The notes below the pieces were generated by a model. That model had not been told where the DNA came from. It did not search any database and was given only the letters and a program-made list of their open reading frames with translations. A DNA stretch of 64,000 nt from the NCBI RefSeq assembly GCF_001424755.1, contig NZ_LMRF01000003.1, positions 104,178 to 168,177 of the forward strand, read 5' to 3'. Shown here in pieces: positions 1-6,924 of this stretch; the first letter of the stretch is position 1, and every line of letters starts with the position of its first letter. The position numbers and the translations under genes are program-made. This stretch comes from Marmoricola sp. Leaf446. GTDB lineage: Bacteria; Actinomycetota; Actinomycetes; Propionibacteriales; Nocardioidaceae.

Positions 1-149
1 TTCTCGCCGGCCTGCTTGGTGGAGGCCTTGGTCTGGTCGGCCTTGCCCTCGGCCTTGAGCTGGTCGTCGTTCTTGGCGTCGCCCAGCGCCTCCTTGGCCT
101 TGCCCTTGAGGTCTTCCGCGGTGTTCTTGGCCTTGTCGGCGAGTCCCAT
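1..149 (-). CDS. CsbD family stress protein, C-terminus cut by window edge
   Basis: Only the first 49 codons are present; the gene runs off the left edge. The visible protein starts MGLADKAKNTAEDLKGKAK and continues as a lysine-, alanine- and acid-rich hydrophilic helix typical of CsbD, a small general-stress protein of unknown molecular function. The ATG at 147-149 has a good ribosome site (AGAGGAA) about 5 nt upstream. It lies downstream of, and in the same direction as, the AmaP/Asp23 genes. In staphylococci csbD is linked to asp23 and amaP, so the linkage supports the call. A near-palindrome at 193-210 separates it from the preceding gene. Confidence 0.8.
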   Translation of the reverse strand, partial: MGLADKAKNTAEDLKGKAKEALGDAKNDDQLKAEGKADQTKASTKQAGE

Positions 150-192
150 GATGGTTCCTCTCGTGTCGGGTGTTGGTTGGTGCGTTCCCCAA

Positions 193-210
193 ACGTCCGG
201 ATCCGAACGT
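193..210. repeat. 18-bp near-perfect palindrome after the AmaP-like gene
   Basis: The sequence ACGTCCGGATCCGAACGT reads the same on both strands except at one symmetrical base pair. It sits directly after the stop codon at 215 and about 45 nt before the csbD start. It could be a weak terminator hairpin or an operator for csbD. No T-run follows, so its role is open. Confidence 0.4.
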
Positions 211-214
211 GTGG

Positions 215-784
215 TCAGTGGGCGCGGACGAGTCCGCGGCTGCGTGCGGCGACCCGGAGCTCGACGCTGCAGCGCACGTCGTCCCGGTCGAGCACCTCCC
301 GCAGCTGCGCCGACACGAGGTCGGCCCGCCGCGCGACGACGCCGAGGTCGGCGTCGGGCTCGATGGTGGCGGTGAGGCGGGCCACCAGCTGGCCGCGGTC
401 GCGGACGACCGTGCCCCGGGCGCTGCGCACGCCGATGGTGTCGGCCAGCGCGTCGGCGGCCGCGCCGGCGACCTGACCCGCGTTGACGTCGAGGCGGCCA
501 CCGGAGCCGGAGCCGGTGAGGTGCAGCCGGGAGACCGTGGGCCGACCCAGGTGGGCCAGGATCCAGCGCAGGCCGAGCAGCGCCAGGACGACGCCGACGA
601 GGGCGGCGACCCACGGGAACCAGGCGGCCTCGACCGCGTCCCGCACGACCGCGAGGTCGAGCCGGTCGCCGAACGGGCTGCGCCCGCTCCACCAGTACGC
701 CGCGGCGGCACCCCCCGCGAGCAGCAGCAGCGCGAGCAGCAGCGTGGCGAGGCGGTCGACGAGCAGGGTGCGTCGGGAGGTCAT
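215..784 (-). CDS. AmaP-like membrane anchor of the Asp23 system
   Basis: The 189-aa product has an N-terminal transmembrane hairpin (about residues 9-31 and 56-75) separated by a short loop, followed by a soluble domain that looks like a compact Asp23/Gls24 fold with RVxxR-type helices. This is the layout of AmaP, the membrane protein that tethers Asp23 to the cytoplasmic face of the membrane in Gram-positive bacteria. The ATG at 782-784 overlaps the stop of the upstream membrane protein by 4 nt (ATGA), so the two are translationally coupled. The role is inferred from topology and neighbours; primary sequence similarity to firmicute AmaP is low. Confidence 0.7.
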   Translation of the reverse strand: MTSRRTLLVDRLATLLLALLLLAGGAAAAYWWSGRSPFGDRLDLAVVRDAVEAAWFPWVAALVGVVLALLGLRWILAHLGRPTVSRLHLTGSGSGGRLDVNAGQVAGAAADALADTIGVRSARGTVVRDRGQLVARLTATIEPDADLGVVARRADLVSAQLREVLDRDDVRCSVELRVAARSRGLVRAH

Positions 785-1368
785 GACACTCCTTCGTTGC
801 GGACGGAGACCGAGAGCCGGGGGCCGTGCTGCAGCGCGCGCAGCGTCGGCTGGAGCCGGGACTCGATGTCGGATCGGATGGCGGCGTCGCGGTCCTTGGC
901 GGCCACGCTGGTGGCGACCACGCGGAGCTTGCGGCGCGAGGCCCTGACGTCCACGTCGGTCACGCCATCCGTGCCCTCGACCGCGGCCTTGGCCACCCGG
1001 GAGAGGTCGCCGGTGCGCAGTCGCACGCCGGTCGTCGCGTCGAGCTCGATGGCCTTGCGGGGGCGGCGCTTGAAGGCGATGGGCAGCACCAGCAGTCCGA
1101 GCAGGATGGCGACGACCGCCACGACGAGGACGACCGGGGTGTCGGAGGCGGTGCCGTCGACGGCGTCGACGGCGCTCGTGGTCCACGGGGCCTGGCTGAT
1201 CGCGCCGGTGCTGCTCAGCAGCGCCTGGACGCCGACGGCGCCGAGCGCGATCAGGCCGAGGGCGACGAGCTGGGCGACGAGCGGCGAGGCGCCGACCCCG
1301 ACGGGCGGCTTGGACGCGCGCAGGGCGTCGTCCGCCGGTGGGCGGGTCTCGCTCGCGGACTGGGTCAT
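781..1368 (-). CDS. DUF6286-like membrane protein with Asp23-type C-terminal domain
   Basis: This 195-aa protein has a charged N-terminus, two transmembrane segments (about residues 30-52 and 78-98), then a cytoplasmic domain with the pattern GVRLRTGDLSRVAKAAVEG followed by VDVRASRRKLRV, resembling the beta-alpha elements of Asp23 proteins. Actinobacterial proteins of this architecture are annotated DUF6286 and occur beside Asp23 genes. The ATG at 1366-1368 has AGAGGA upstream. Its last base pairs overlap the AmaP-like gene start. Together with that gene it probably provides membrane docking for the soluble Asp23 proteins; this is inference. Confidence 0.65.
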   Translation of the reverse strand: MTQSASETRPPADDALRASKPPVGVGASPLVAQLVALGLIALGAVGVQALLSSTGAISQAPWTTSAVDAVDGTASDTPVVLVVAVVAILLGLLVLPIAFKRRPRKAIELDATTGVRLRTGDLSRVAKAAVEGTDGVTDVDVRASRRKLRVVATSVAAKDRDAAIRSDIESRLQPTLRALQHGPRLSVSVRNEGVS

Positions 1369-1402
1369 GACGAGAGGTCCTCTCGGGTGGTGGGGGGCCG
1401 CG

Positions 1403-1771
1403 TCACAGGACGCGGCGGGACGGGGCGGTGCTGTGGACCACGTCGGCGACGGTGACGTCGACCGCCGTGACCTCGACACCGGCGAGGGTGTGGACCCGCT
1501 CCCCGACGTGGTCGCGGACGCGTGCGGCGAGCACCGGCAGGGAGGTGGGCCAGATCGCCCCGACCTCGACGGCGATGCGCGAGGTGCTGCCGGCCACGAC
1601 GGCCTCCGCGCTGGGGAGCTTGCCGCGCACGAGGCGGCCGAAGCCACCGCGGCTGTCGACGGTCGACTCGACCTCCGCCGCGGCGGCCGAGGCGATGCGC
1701 TCCACGACCCGGTCGGCGATGACCGTGCGGCCGCGCTCCTCGGGGGCGGGCAGGGTCTCTACCTCAGCCAC
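1403..1771 (-). CDS. Asp23/Gls24 family envelope stress response protein
   Basis: The 122-aa product carries a complete Asp23 domain: RTVIADRVVERIASAAAAEV at the start, a central VEVGAIWPTSLPVLAARVRDHV stretch (shortened here) and a C-terminal GVEVTAVDVTVADVV strand. Asp23 proteins are soluble, abundant, and form membrane-associated assemblies involved in cell envelope homeostasis. The start is the GTG at 1769-1771, overlapping the end of the DUF2273 gene by 8 nt, which indicates coupling within the operon. It is one of three Asp23-family genes read in this direction. Confidence 0.85.
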   Translation of the reverse strand: MAEVETLPAPEERGRTVIADRVVERIASAAAAEVESTVDSRGGFGRLVRGKLPSAEAVVAGSTSRIAVEVGAIWPTSLPVLAARVRDHVGERVHTLAGVEVTAVDVTVADVVHSTAPSRRVL

Positions 1772-1943
1772 GGTCGCGCTTCCCGAAGACCTGGCTGAGG
1801 TCGACCTCGCCGTCGAAGTGACCGCCGATCACGTAGCCGGCGGTGCCGAGGACGAGCGCGATCAGGAAGCCGACGAGGCCGCCGGCGGCGGCGGCGATGG
1901 CCAGCAGCAGGCCGGCGATGAGGCCGATGGTGGAGGTGGTCAT
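1764..1943 (-). CDS. DUF2273 small membrane protein
   Basis: A 59-aa protein starting MTTSTIGLIAGLLLAIAAA. It consists of two hydrophobic helices joined by GGLVG, then a short hydrophilic tail with FDGEVDLSQVFG. That size and glycine-rich transmembrane pattern match DUF2273, a family found between amaP and asp23 in many Gram-positive genomes. The ATG is at 1941-1943 with AAGGAGC upstream. The stop overlaps the GTG start of the following Asp23 gene. Function unknown, probably part of the membrane platform of the Asp23 system. Confidence 0.7.
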   Translation of the reverse strand: MTTSTIGLIAGLLLAIAAAAGGLVGFLIALVLGTAGYVIGGHFDGEVDLSQVFGKRDRG

Positions 1944-1994
1944 GTCAGGGGCTCCTTGTGGTGGGACGAGTGGGGGTCGAGCAGGTGGTGCAGG

Positions 1995-2312
1995 TCAGAT
2001 GTCGGTCCAGCGGCGGGCGCCGGGCCAGCCCGGTGGCAGCCGCGAGCGCAGCTGCCGGGTGCCTCGGCTGACCGTGCGTCGGGCCCGGGTGGCCCGTCGG
2101 GCCAGTGGCTGCCAGCGGCCGGGCGGCCGGAGCCCGACCTCGGGCACGGTGTCCGCGGGAGCGTCGTACGCCGCGTCCACCGCCGCGAGCTCGCGCCGCA
2201 GCACCTCGGGATCGCCGCCGACGTCGGGGTGGTGCCGACGGATGACGGCGCGCCGGGCCGCGGCCCGGGCCCTCTCGGACCCGGGCGACGCGGCCCCGCG
2301 ACGGTCGGTCAC
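1995..2312 (-). CDS. Mini J-domain-like protein (HPD motif)
   Basis: The 105-aa protein contains RRAVIRRHHPDVGGDPEVL, with the His-Pro-Asp signature of J-domains at about residues 28-30, preceded by a short basic helix and followed by a helix ending in AAVDAAYDA. That matches helices II and III of a J-domain; helix I is short or missing. The rest is a basic tail rich in arginine. J-domains stimulate DnaK-type ATPases. The GTG start at 2310-2312 overlaps the preceding stop by 4 nt, so it is an integral member of the Asp23 operon. Whether it really engages a chaperone cannot be seen from sequence. Confidence 0.6.
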   Translation of the reverse strand: MTDRRGAASPGSERARAAARRAVIRRHHPDVGGDPEVLRRELAAVDAAYDAPADTVPEVGLRPPGRWQPLARRATRARRTVSRGTRQLRSRLPPGWPGARRWTDI

Positions 2313-2617
2313 GCCGGGGACACGTCCTCGACGACGACGTGGACCTCGTCACCGGTGACCGCCTCGACGGCGGTGCGCACCTGCGTGGCCGCCTCGAGGA
2401 TCGCCGTGCCCATGGCGACGGTGACGTGCACCTCGGTGATGCCGTCGCGCTGCCGGACCCCGGCGACGCGGCGCCCGGGCAGGTAGGTCGCGACCTCGCC
2501 GTAGGAGCCGGCGTGGAGACCGGTGACGCCCGGGACGCGGACGACCGCGTCGGCCACCCGGTCCACGGGGTCCGGCTCCACGGGCTCCGGCTCGACCGGC
2601 AGCTCGGAGGACGTCAC
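2309..2617 (-). CDS. Short Asp23-like protein
   Basis: A 102-aa protein with an acidic, proline-rich N-terminus and a core of two strands and a helix: GVTGLHAGSYGEVATYLPG, then ITEVHVTVAMGTAILEAATQ and a final GDEVHVVVEDVSPA strand. This reproduces the Asp23 order in abbreviated form, so it is called a divergent Asp23 family member. The GTG at 2615-2617 overlaps the stop of the upstream Asp23 gene (GTGA), and its own stop overlaps the next start, giving a chain of coupled genes. Function inferred from neighbours only. Confidence 0.6.
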   Translation of the reverse strand: MTSSELPVEPEPVEPDPVDRVADAVVRVPGVTGLHAGSYGEVATYLPGRRVAGVRQRDGITEVHVTVAMGTAILEAATQVRTAVEAVTGDEVHVVVEDVSPA

Positions 2618-3054
2618 TGGACGCGCGGCTCGCTCGAGGTGTCCTCGGTGCGCTCCTCGGTCTCCAGGTGCACGTCCTGGATCTCGATGTTGACCTCGGT
2701 GACCTCGAGGCCGGTCATCCGCTCGATGGAGGAGATGACGTTGCGGCGGATGCCGGTGGCCAGGTCGGCCAGGCTCACGCCGTACTCCGCGACGAGCTGC
2801 ACGTCGACCGCGGCCTGACGCTCGCCGACCTCGACCGAGACGCCCTGGGAGTGGTTGGTGCTGCTGCCGGGGATGCGCTCGCGCAGCGCGCCGACGGCGC
2901 GGGCGGCGCCGCCACCGAGGGCGTGCACGCCGGCGACCTCGCGGGCGGCGATGCCGGCGATCTTCGACACGACGGTGTCGGCGATCGTGGTGCGGCCGTC
3001 CTTGCCCACCAGGGCGTTGGCGGTGGTGCTCTTCTCTACGGACTTCTCGGTCAT
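2614..3054 (-). CDS. Asp23/Gls24 family envelope stress response protein, first gene of operon
   Basis: The 146-aa product has the full Asp23 pattern: GRTTIADTVVSKIAGIAAREV, a central SVEVGERQAAVDVQLVAEYG, the helix starting ADLATGIRRNVISSIERMTG, and the closing strand VTEVNIEIQDVHL (each shortened here to its key part). The ATG at 3052-3054 has a strong ribosome site (AGGAAGGA); longer in-frame starts lack one. It opens a chain of at least seven minus-strand genes ending near csbD. Upstream lies an ECF-type promoter candidate facing this gene. Confidence 0.85.
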   Translation of the reverse strand: MTEKSVEKSTTANALVGKDGRTTIADTVVSKIAGIAAREVAGVHALGGGAARAVGALRERIPGSSTNHSQGVSVEVGERQAAVDVQLVAEYGVSLADLATGIRRNVISSIERMTGLEVTEVNIEIQDVHLETEERTEDTSSEPRVQ

Positions 3055-3131
3055 GGGATCCGTCCTTCCTGGGACGTCGTGTGGTGTACGCAGGTTGGAC
3101 GGGCCGAGGTCGCGAATCGTCACGCGGACGT

Positions 3132-3156
3132 GACCCAGCTCACACCTGCATGTTCC
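3132..3156 (-). promoter_or_regulatory. Candidate ECF-sigma promoter for the Asp23 operon
   Basis: On the minus strand GGAAC (3156-3152) is followed after 17 nt by GTCA (3134-3131). GGAAC with a GTC-type -10 element at this spacing is the usual form of group IV sigma promoters. It is placed about 70 nt upstream of the first Asp23 start, and the divergent gene encodes an ECF sigma factor, which makes a direct regulatory link plausible. Confidence 0.45.
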
Positions 3157-3225
3157 GTACCGCCCAGGGCACCCCTAGGGTCGTGACGAGGGCGCCGCAC
3201 ACCCGTGCGGCGGAGGAGGACGACG

Positions 3226-3822
3226 GTGTCCGACGAGGGTGAGGCGACGGCCGACGTCGCCGCGGCCACGCAGCAGGCGCTCGCCCGGCGCGCCGGGCTC
3301 GGCGACCGGGTGGCCTACGAGGAGCTGTTCCGGCGGCTGTTCCCCTCGACCTACCGGTTCGCGCTGCGCATGCTCGACCACGAGGCCGCCCTGGCCGACG
3401 ACGCCGTCCAGGAGGCCTGGGTCAAGGCGTGGCGCGGGCTCCCGGACTTCCGCGGCACCTCGAGCTTCTCCACCTGGTTGTTCTCGATCGTCTCCCGCGA
3501 GGCCCTGGAGGTACGCCGCCGCCGCCGGCCGGTCGCGGTGAACAGCGAGATCCTCGAGCCGATCATCGACCGCTCCACCCACCGCGCCGCCGCCTCGCAG
3601 GACCCGGCCCAGTCGGTGCTGGCCGCCGAGCTGTGGGAGACGCTCAACCTCGCCCTGCTCGAACTACCGTGGCGACAGCGGGCCAGCTGGCTGCTGCGCG
3701 AGCTCGAGGGGTTCTCCTACGACGAGATCGCGCGGGTACTGGACACCACCCCCGGGGTCGTCCGCGGCCAGCTGCACCGGGCCCGACGAACCCTCGCGAT
3801 CAGGATGGAGCAGTGGCGATGA
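3226..3822 (+). CDS. ECF-family RNA polymerase sigma factor
   Basis: The 198-aa protein has sigma region 2 at about residues 25-100 (FALRMLDHEAALADDAVQEA, then WVKAWRGLPDFRGTSSFSTW) and region 4 at about 135-195 (LPWRQRASWLLRELEGFSYD, then EIARVLDTTPGVVRGQLHRA), the two domains of an ECF sigma. The GTG at 3226 is chosen because GGAGGAGGA lies 7 nt before it; an earlier in-frame GTG at 3205 precedes that ribosome site. The downstream gene overlaps by 4 nt. A TAGGGT -10-like box sits at 3176-3181. It probably directs the divergent envelope-stress operon. Confidence 0.9.
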   Translation: MSDEGEATADVAAATQQALARRAGLGDRVAYEELFRRLFPSTYRFALRMLDHEAALADDAVQEAWVKAWRGLPDFRGTSSFSTWLFSIVSREALEVRRRRRPVAVNSEILEPIIDRSTHRAAASQDPAQSVLAAELWETLNLALLELPWRQRASWLLRELEGFSYDEIARVLDTTPGVVRGQLHRARRTLAIRMEQWR

Positions 3823-4364
3823 GCGCCTCACCGCACCACCACGACGGGTCCACCCCCCTCGACCCCGCCGCCGAGGACGTGGCCCCGGTCGGCGCCCGCG
3901 CGCTCGACGACGCCACCCGGCTGCTGCGCGACCAACCGCCGCACCCCCGGGCGGTGGAGATCGCCGACCAGGTGCTCCAGCGGTCGCTGCGCACCCCCCG
4001 CCCCGCGGAGCTGGTGCGGGGCCGCGGCACGATGTCGTTCCTGCGGGTCTCCTCGCTGGTGCTGGTCGAGCGGCTGCGCGAGCACGTCGACTCCCACCTC
4101 GACGGCGGCGCCGTCGGCCGGGTGCTGCTCGACGTCGAGCGCGACGGCCGGCTCGACGCGGTGACGATCGAGCTGCTGGTGCGCTACGGCTCCGACATCC
4201 TCGTCCTCGGCGACCGGACCCGCCGGCTCGCGGCCGAGGCGCTCACCCAGACGCTGGGGGCCGCGGCCGACGGCACCGAGCCGGTCACGATGGCGGTCAG
4301 CCACGTGCACGTCAGCGACGTCACGGTGGGCGACCCCCACCTGGTGGACCCCAGCGACGAGTAG
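3819..4364 (+). CDS. Asp23-like protein coupled to the ECF sigma gene
   Basis: The 181-aa protein has no transmembrane segment and no HxxxCxxC zinc anti-sigma motif. From about residue 75 it shows a strand-helix-strand order resembling Asp23: DAVTIELLVRYGSDILVLGD, a helix RTRRLAAEALTQTLG, then VTMAVSHVHVSDVTV. The N-terminal 70 residues are acidic and proline-rich with no recognised domain. Its ATG overlaps the sigma stop (ATGA), so it is made in fixed ratio with the sigma factor. An Asp23-like regulator or partner of the sigma factor is a reasonable guess but unproven. Confidence 0.55.
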   Translation: MSASPHHHDGSTPLDPAAEDVAPVGARALDDATRLLRDQPPHPRAVEIADQVLQRSLRTPRPAELVRGRGTMSFLRVSSLVLVERLREHVDSHLDGGAVGRVLLDVERDGRLDAVTIELLVRYGSDILVLGDRTRRLAAEALTQTLGAAADGTEPVTMAVSHVHVSDVTVGDPHLVDPSDE

Positions 4365-4386
4365 GCCCGCTCGTTAGGCTGGTGCG

Positions 4387-4782
4387 ATGCCGACCCTCGA
4401 GCTGACCGGTGAGAACTTCGAGTCCAGCGTCGCGGAGCACGACGTGCTCTTCGTCGACTTCTGGGCGAGCTGGTGCGGCCCGTGCCGCCAGTTCGCCCCC
4501 ACCTACGAGGCCGCGTCCGAGGCCCATCCCGACCTCGCGTTCGGCTCGGTGAACACCGAGGAGCAGCACGCGCTCGCGGCTGCCGCGCAGGTGACCTCGA
4601 TCCCGACGCTGATGGCGTTCCGCGAGGGCATCCTGGTCTTCTCCCAGCCCGGCGCGCTGCCGCCCGCCGCGCTCGACCAGCTGATCGCCGCGGTGCGCGA
4701 CCTCGACATGGACGACGTGCGTCGCCAGCTCGCCTCGCAGCAGGGCGAGCAGTCCGAGCAGCAGTCCGGCCAGCAGGGCTAG
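4387..4782 (+). CDS. Thioredoxin
   Basis: The 131-aa cytoplasmic protein has the active site WCGPC (Cys30 and Cys33) in FWASWCGPCRQF and the cis-proline SIPT at residue 73, so it is a functional thioredoxin that reduces protein disulfides. A Gln/Ser-rich tail follows the fold. There is no ribosome site; a TAGGCT box at 4375-4380 lies 6 nt before the ATG, which suggests a leaderless transcript. The methyltransferase gene follows 4 nt after the stop. Confidence 0.9.
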   Translation: MPTLELTGENFESSVAEHDVLFVDFWASWCGPCRQFAPTYEAASEAHPDLAFGSVNTEEQHALAAAAQVTSIPTLMAFREGILVFSQPGALPPAALDQLIAAVRDLDMDDVRRQLASQQGEQSEQQSGQQG

Positions 4783-4786
4783 GCCC

Positions 4787-5401
4787 GTGGACGCCGCCGA
4801 CTGGGACGCGAGGTACGCCGCGGCGCCGCTCGTGTGGTCCGCCGGACCCAACGCCTTCGTCGAGCGCGACCTCGCCCACCTGCCACCCGGCAGGGCCCTC
4901 GACCTGGCCTGCGGGGAGGGCCGCAACGCCCGGTGGCTGGCCTCCCTCGGCTGGCACGTGACCGCCCTCGACTGGTCGCCGGTGGCGGTCGGGAAGGGCC
5001 GACGCCTGGCCGAGGAGCACGACCCGCCCCTCGACGTCGAGTGGGTGGTGGGCGACGTGCTCACCGCACCGTTGCCCGCCCCGCTCGACCTCGTGGTGGT
5101 GGCCTACCTCCACCTGCCGGAGGCCGAGCGGCGTACGGCGCTGCGCCGGGCGTGGGACGCGCTCGTCCCCGGCGGCACCTTCCACCTCGTGGGTCACGAC
5201 ACCACCAACCTGACCGAGGGCACCGGCGGGCCGCAGGACCCCGCGGTGCTGTGCAGCGCCGCCGACGTGCTCGACGACCTCGCGGACGCCGAGGTCGAGG
5301 TCGTCCACGCCGACCGGGTGACGCGCACGGTCGCGGCGCCCGACGGGCACGGCGACGCCGGCACGGCGTACGACGCCCTGGTGCACCTGCGCCGCCGCTG
5401 A
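4787..5401 (+). CDS. Class I SAM-dependent methyltransferase
   Basis: The 204-aa product has motif I DLACGEGRNARWL at about residues 39-51, the acidic TALDWSPVAV after strand 2, GDVLTAPLPAPLDLV as motif III, and LVPGGTFHLVGHD as the late strand, all characteristic of small-molecule methyltransferases such as the TehB-like group. Substrate cannot be deduced. The GTG start is 4 nt after the thioredoxin stop, so the two are likely co-transcribed. Its stop is 3 nt from the convergent PepSY gene. Confidence 0.8.
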   Translation: MDAADWDARYAAAPLVWSAGPNAFVERDLAHLPPGRALDLACGEGRNARWLASLGWHVTALDWSPVAVGKGRRLAEEHDPPLDVEWVVGDVLTAPLPAPLDLVVVAYLHLPEAERRTALRRAWDALVPGGTFHLVGHDTTNLTEGTGGPQDPAVLCSAADVLDDLADAEVEVVHADRVTRTVAAPDGHGDAGTAYDALVHLRRR

Positions 5402-5404
5402 CCC

Positions 5405-6832
5405 TCAGGCGGTCCCGAAGAAGTCCGAGAGCGCGGGCACCCGCCGCAGCACGAACCGGTCCAGCAGCAGCACGACCACGAGGCTGACGCCGAAGACCGG
5501 CAGGAACGCCGCCAGCGCCACCAGACCGACCGCGAGCACCGGCGAGCTGCGCACCGGGAGCCGGCCGCGGGGGGCGCCCATCCGGGGGCCCGAGGGCCGC
5601 CGTCGCCACCACATCAGCGGCCCGGTCACGCACAGCGCGACCACGCCCACGCAGAACGCCGCGGCGAGCGCCATCGTCCAGCCGCCGAGGCTGCGGCCCT
5701 CGTGGACGCCGATCCCCTGGGAGACGACCTTCGCGAGCAGCGGGTAGTCGTCGTAGCCGTACGTCGACCGCACCTCGCCGTCGTAGCGGTCGACGTGCAC
5801 CGTCCGCTCGTCGCTGGGCGCGTCGAAGGCGTAGCCGATCACCGAGAACGTGCCGTCCTCCCCCGACGGCAGCGCAACGGTCATCGGGTGGCGCAAGCCC
5901 TCGCCGTCGGCCACCTCGATCGCGGTGTCGACGTTGGCGACCGCCACGGTCCCGTCCTCGTGGGCCCCCGAACGCGGGACCTCGCTCGCCCCCATCCCCC
6001 ACGGCACCTCGGCGTGGCTGTGCGGCAGCGACTCGTCCAGCGTCGAGAGCGGCGCGGACTCGGCCCCGTGGTCGAGGCTCCACATCGAGGACCCGGTGGT
6101 GGTGGCCAGCTGCTGCACGGTGGCGCCCCACACGCCGGTCCAGGGCAGGCCGGTGACGACCATGAGCAGCAGCCCGACGCCGACGACCGAGCCGAGCACG
6201 CCGTGGCGGGCCCGCAGCCGGGCGCCGCGCCTGCCGGCCCGGGCCCGACGCCTGCGGGCGGCACGGCCGCGCACGAACAGGTAGTAGCCGGTCAGCGACA
6301 TCACGATCGCCCAGCAGGTGCCGAGCTCCATCACGAGGTCACCGGGGCGGCCCGACATCAGGTCGGCGTGCAGCCGGATCGCGTAGCCGCTGAGCGTGGT
6401 GTCGGGGTCGCGGTCGCCCAGCACCTCGGCCGTCCAGGGGTCGACGAAGACGTCGCGGCCCTCGCCGTCGGGCATCGTCACCGAGACGACGGTGCTGCGG
6501 CCCGCATCGCGCGGCTCGGCCAGCGACACCGGCTCGGCGCCGGGGTAGGCCTCCTCGACGGCGCGCAGCTGCCCGGCGTACGGCTGGGCTATGTCGGTGC
6601 CGGCCGGCCGCTCGACCTGCATCAGCGACGGGTTGAGCACCGGCTCGAGCTGGAACCGGAACAGGTAGATCAACCCGGTGACCGAGAGCACGAGCATCAC
6701 GGGGACGACGACGAACGAGGCGTAGAAGTGCCAGCGCCAGAAGGCGCGGAACAGCCCGCCCGAGGACCGGGCTCGACGGGCGGGGCGGCGGGTGCGTGCG
6801 GGTGGTGCGGTGGGACGGGTCTCGACGGACAC
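5405..6832 (-). CDS. PepSY-associated membrane protein (iron-regulated/PiuB-like)
   Basis: The 475-aa protein opens with a basic cytoplasmic tail and a long first helix in FRAFWRWHFYASFVVVPVML, which is the PepSY-TM signature, then a periplasmic PepSY segment, two more helices around ELGTCWAIVMSLTGYYLFVR and GLLLMVVTGLPWTGVWGA, a second extracytoplasmic domain, and C-terminal helices. Such proteins are linked to iron uptake or siderophore reduction. The GTG at 6830-6832 has CAGGAGC upstream. The next gene upstream, another membrane protein, is 92 nt away and probably in the same operon. Confidence 0.8.
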   Translation of the reverse strand: MSVETRPTAPPARTRRPARRARSSGGLFRAFWRWHFYASFVVVPVMLVLSVTGLIYLFRFQLEPVLNPSLMQVERPAGTDIAQPYAGQLRAVEEAYPGAEPVSLAEPRDAGRSTVVSVTMPDGEGRDVFVDPWTAEVLGDRDPDTTLSGYAIRLHADLMSGRPGDLVMELGTCWAIVMSLTGYYLFVRGRAARRRRARAGRRGARLRARHGVLGSVVGVGLLLMVVTGLPWTGVWGATVQQLATTTGSSMWSLDHGAESAPLSTLDESLPHSHAEVPWGMGASEVPRSGAHEDGTVAVANVDTAIEVADGEGLRHPMTVALPSGEDGTFSVIGYAFDAPSDERTVHVDRYDGEVRSTYGYDDYPLLAKVVSQGIGVHEGRSLGGWTMALAAAFCVGVVALCVTGPLMWWRRRPSGPRMGAPRGRLPVRSSPVLAVGLVALAAFLPVFGVSLVVVLLLDRFVLRRVPALSDFFGTA

Positions 6833-6924
6833 TGGTGTGCTCCTGGCGTGCGGAGGGGACGCGCAGCAGCCGCCGGCCCGGTCGGTCTCGAGCGGGCGGC
6901 GGTGGGGCGCGGAAGGCCTGGGGG

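Noticed and set aside
170..1798. Long plus-strand open frame opposite the Asp23 genes
   Set aside because: It is the complement of well-supported coupled genes, has low-complexity composition and no family motifs. The same reasoning removes the long opposite-strand frames at 5702-8992, 30194-33271, 52642-56778 and 56529-60092.
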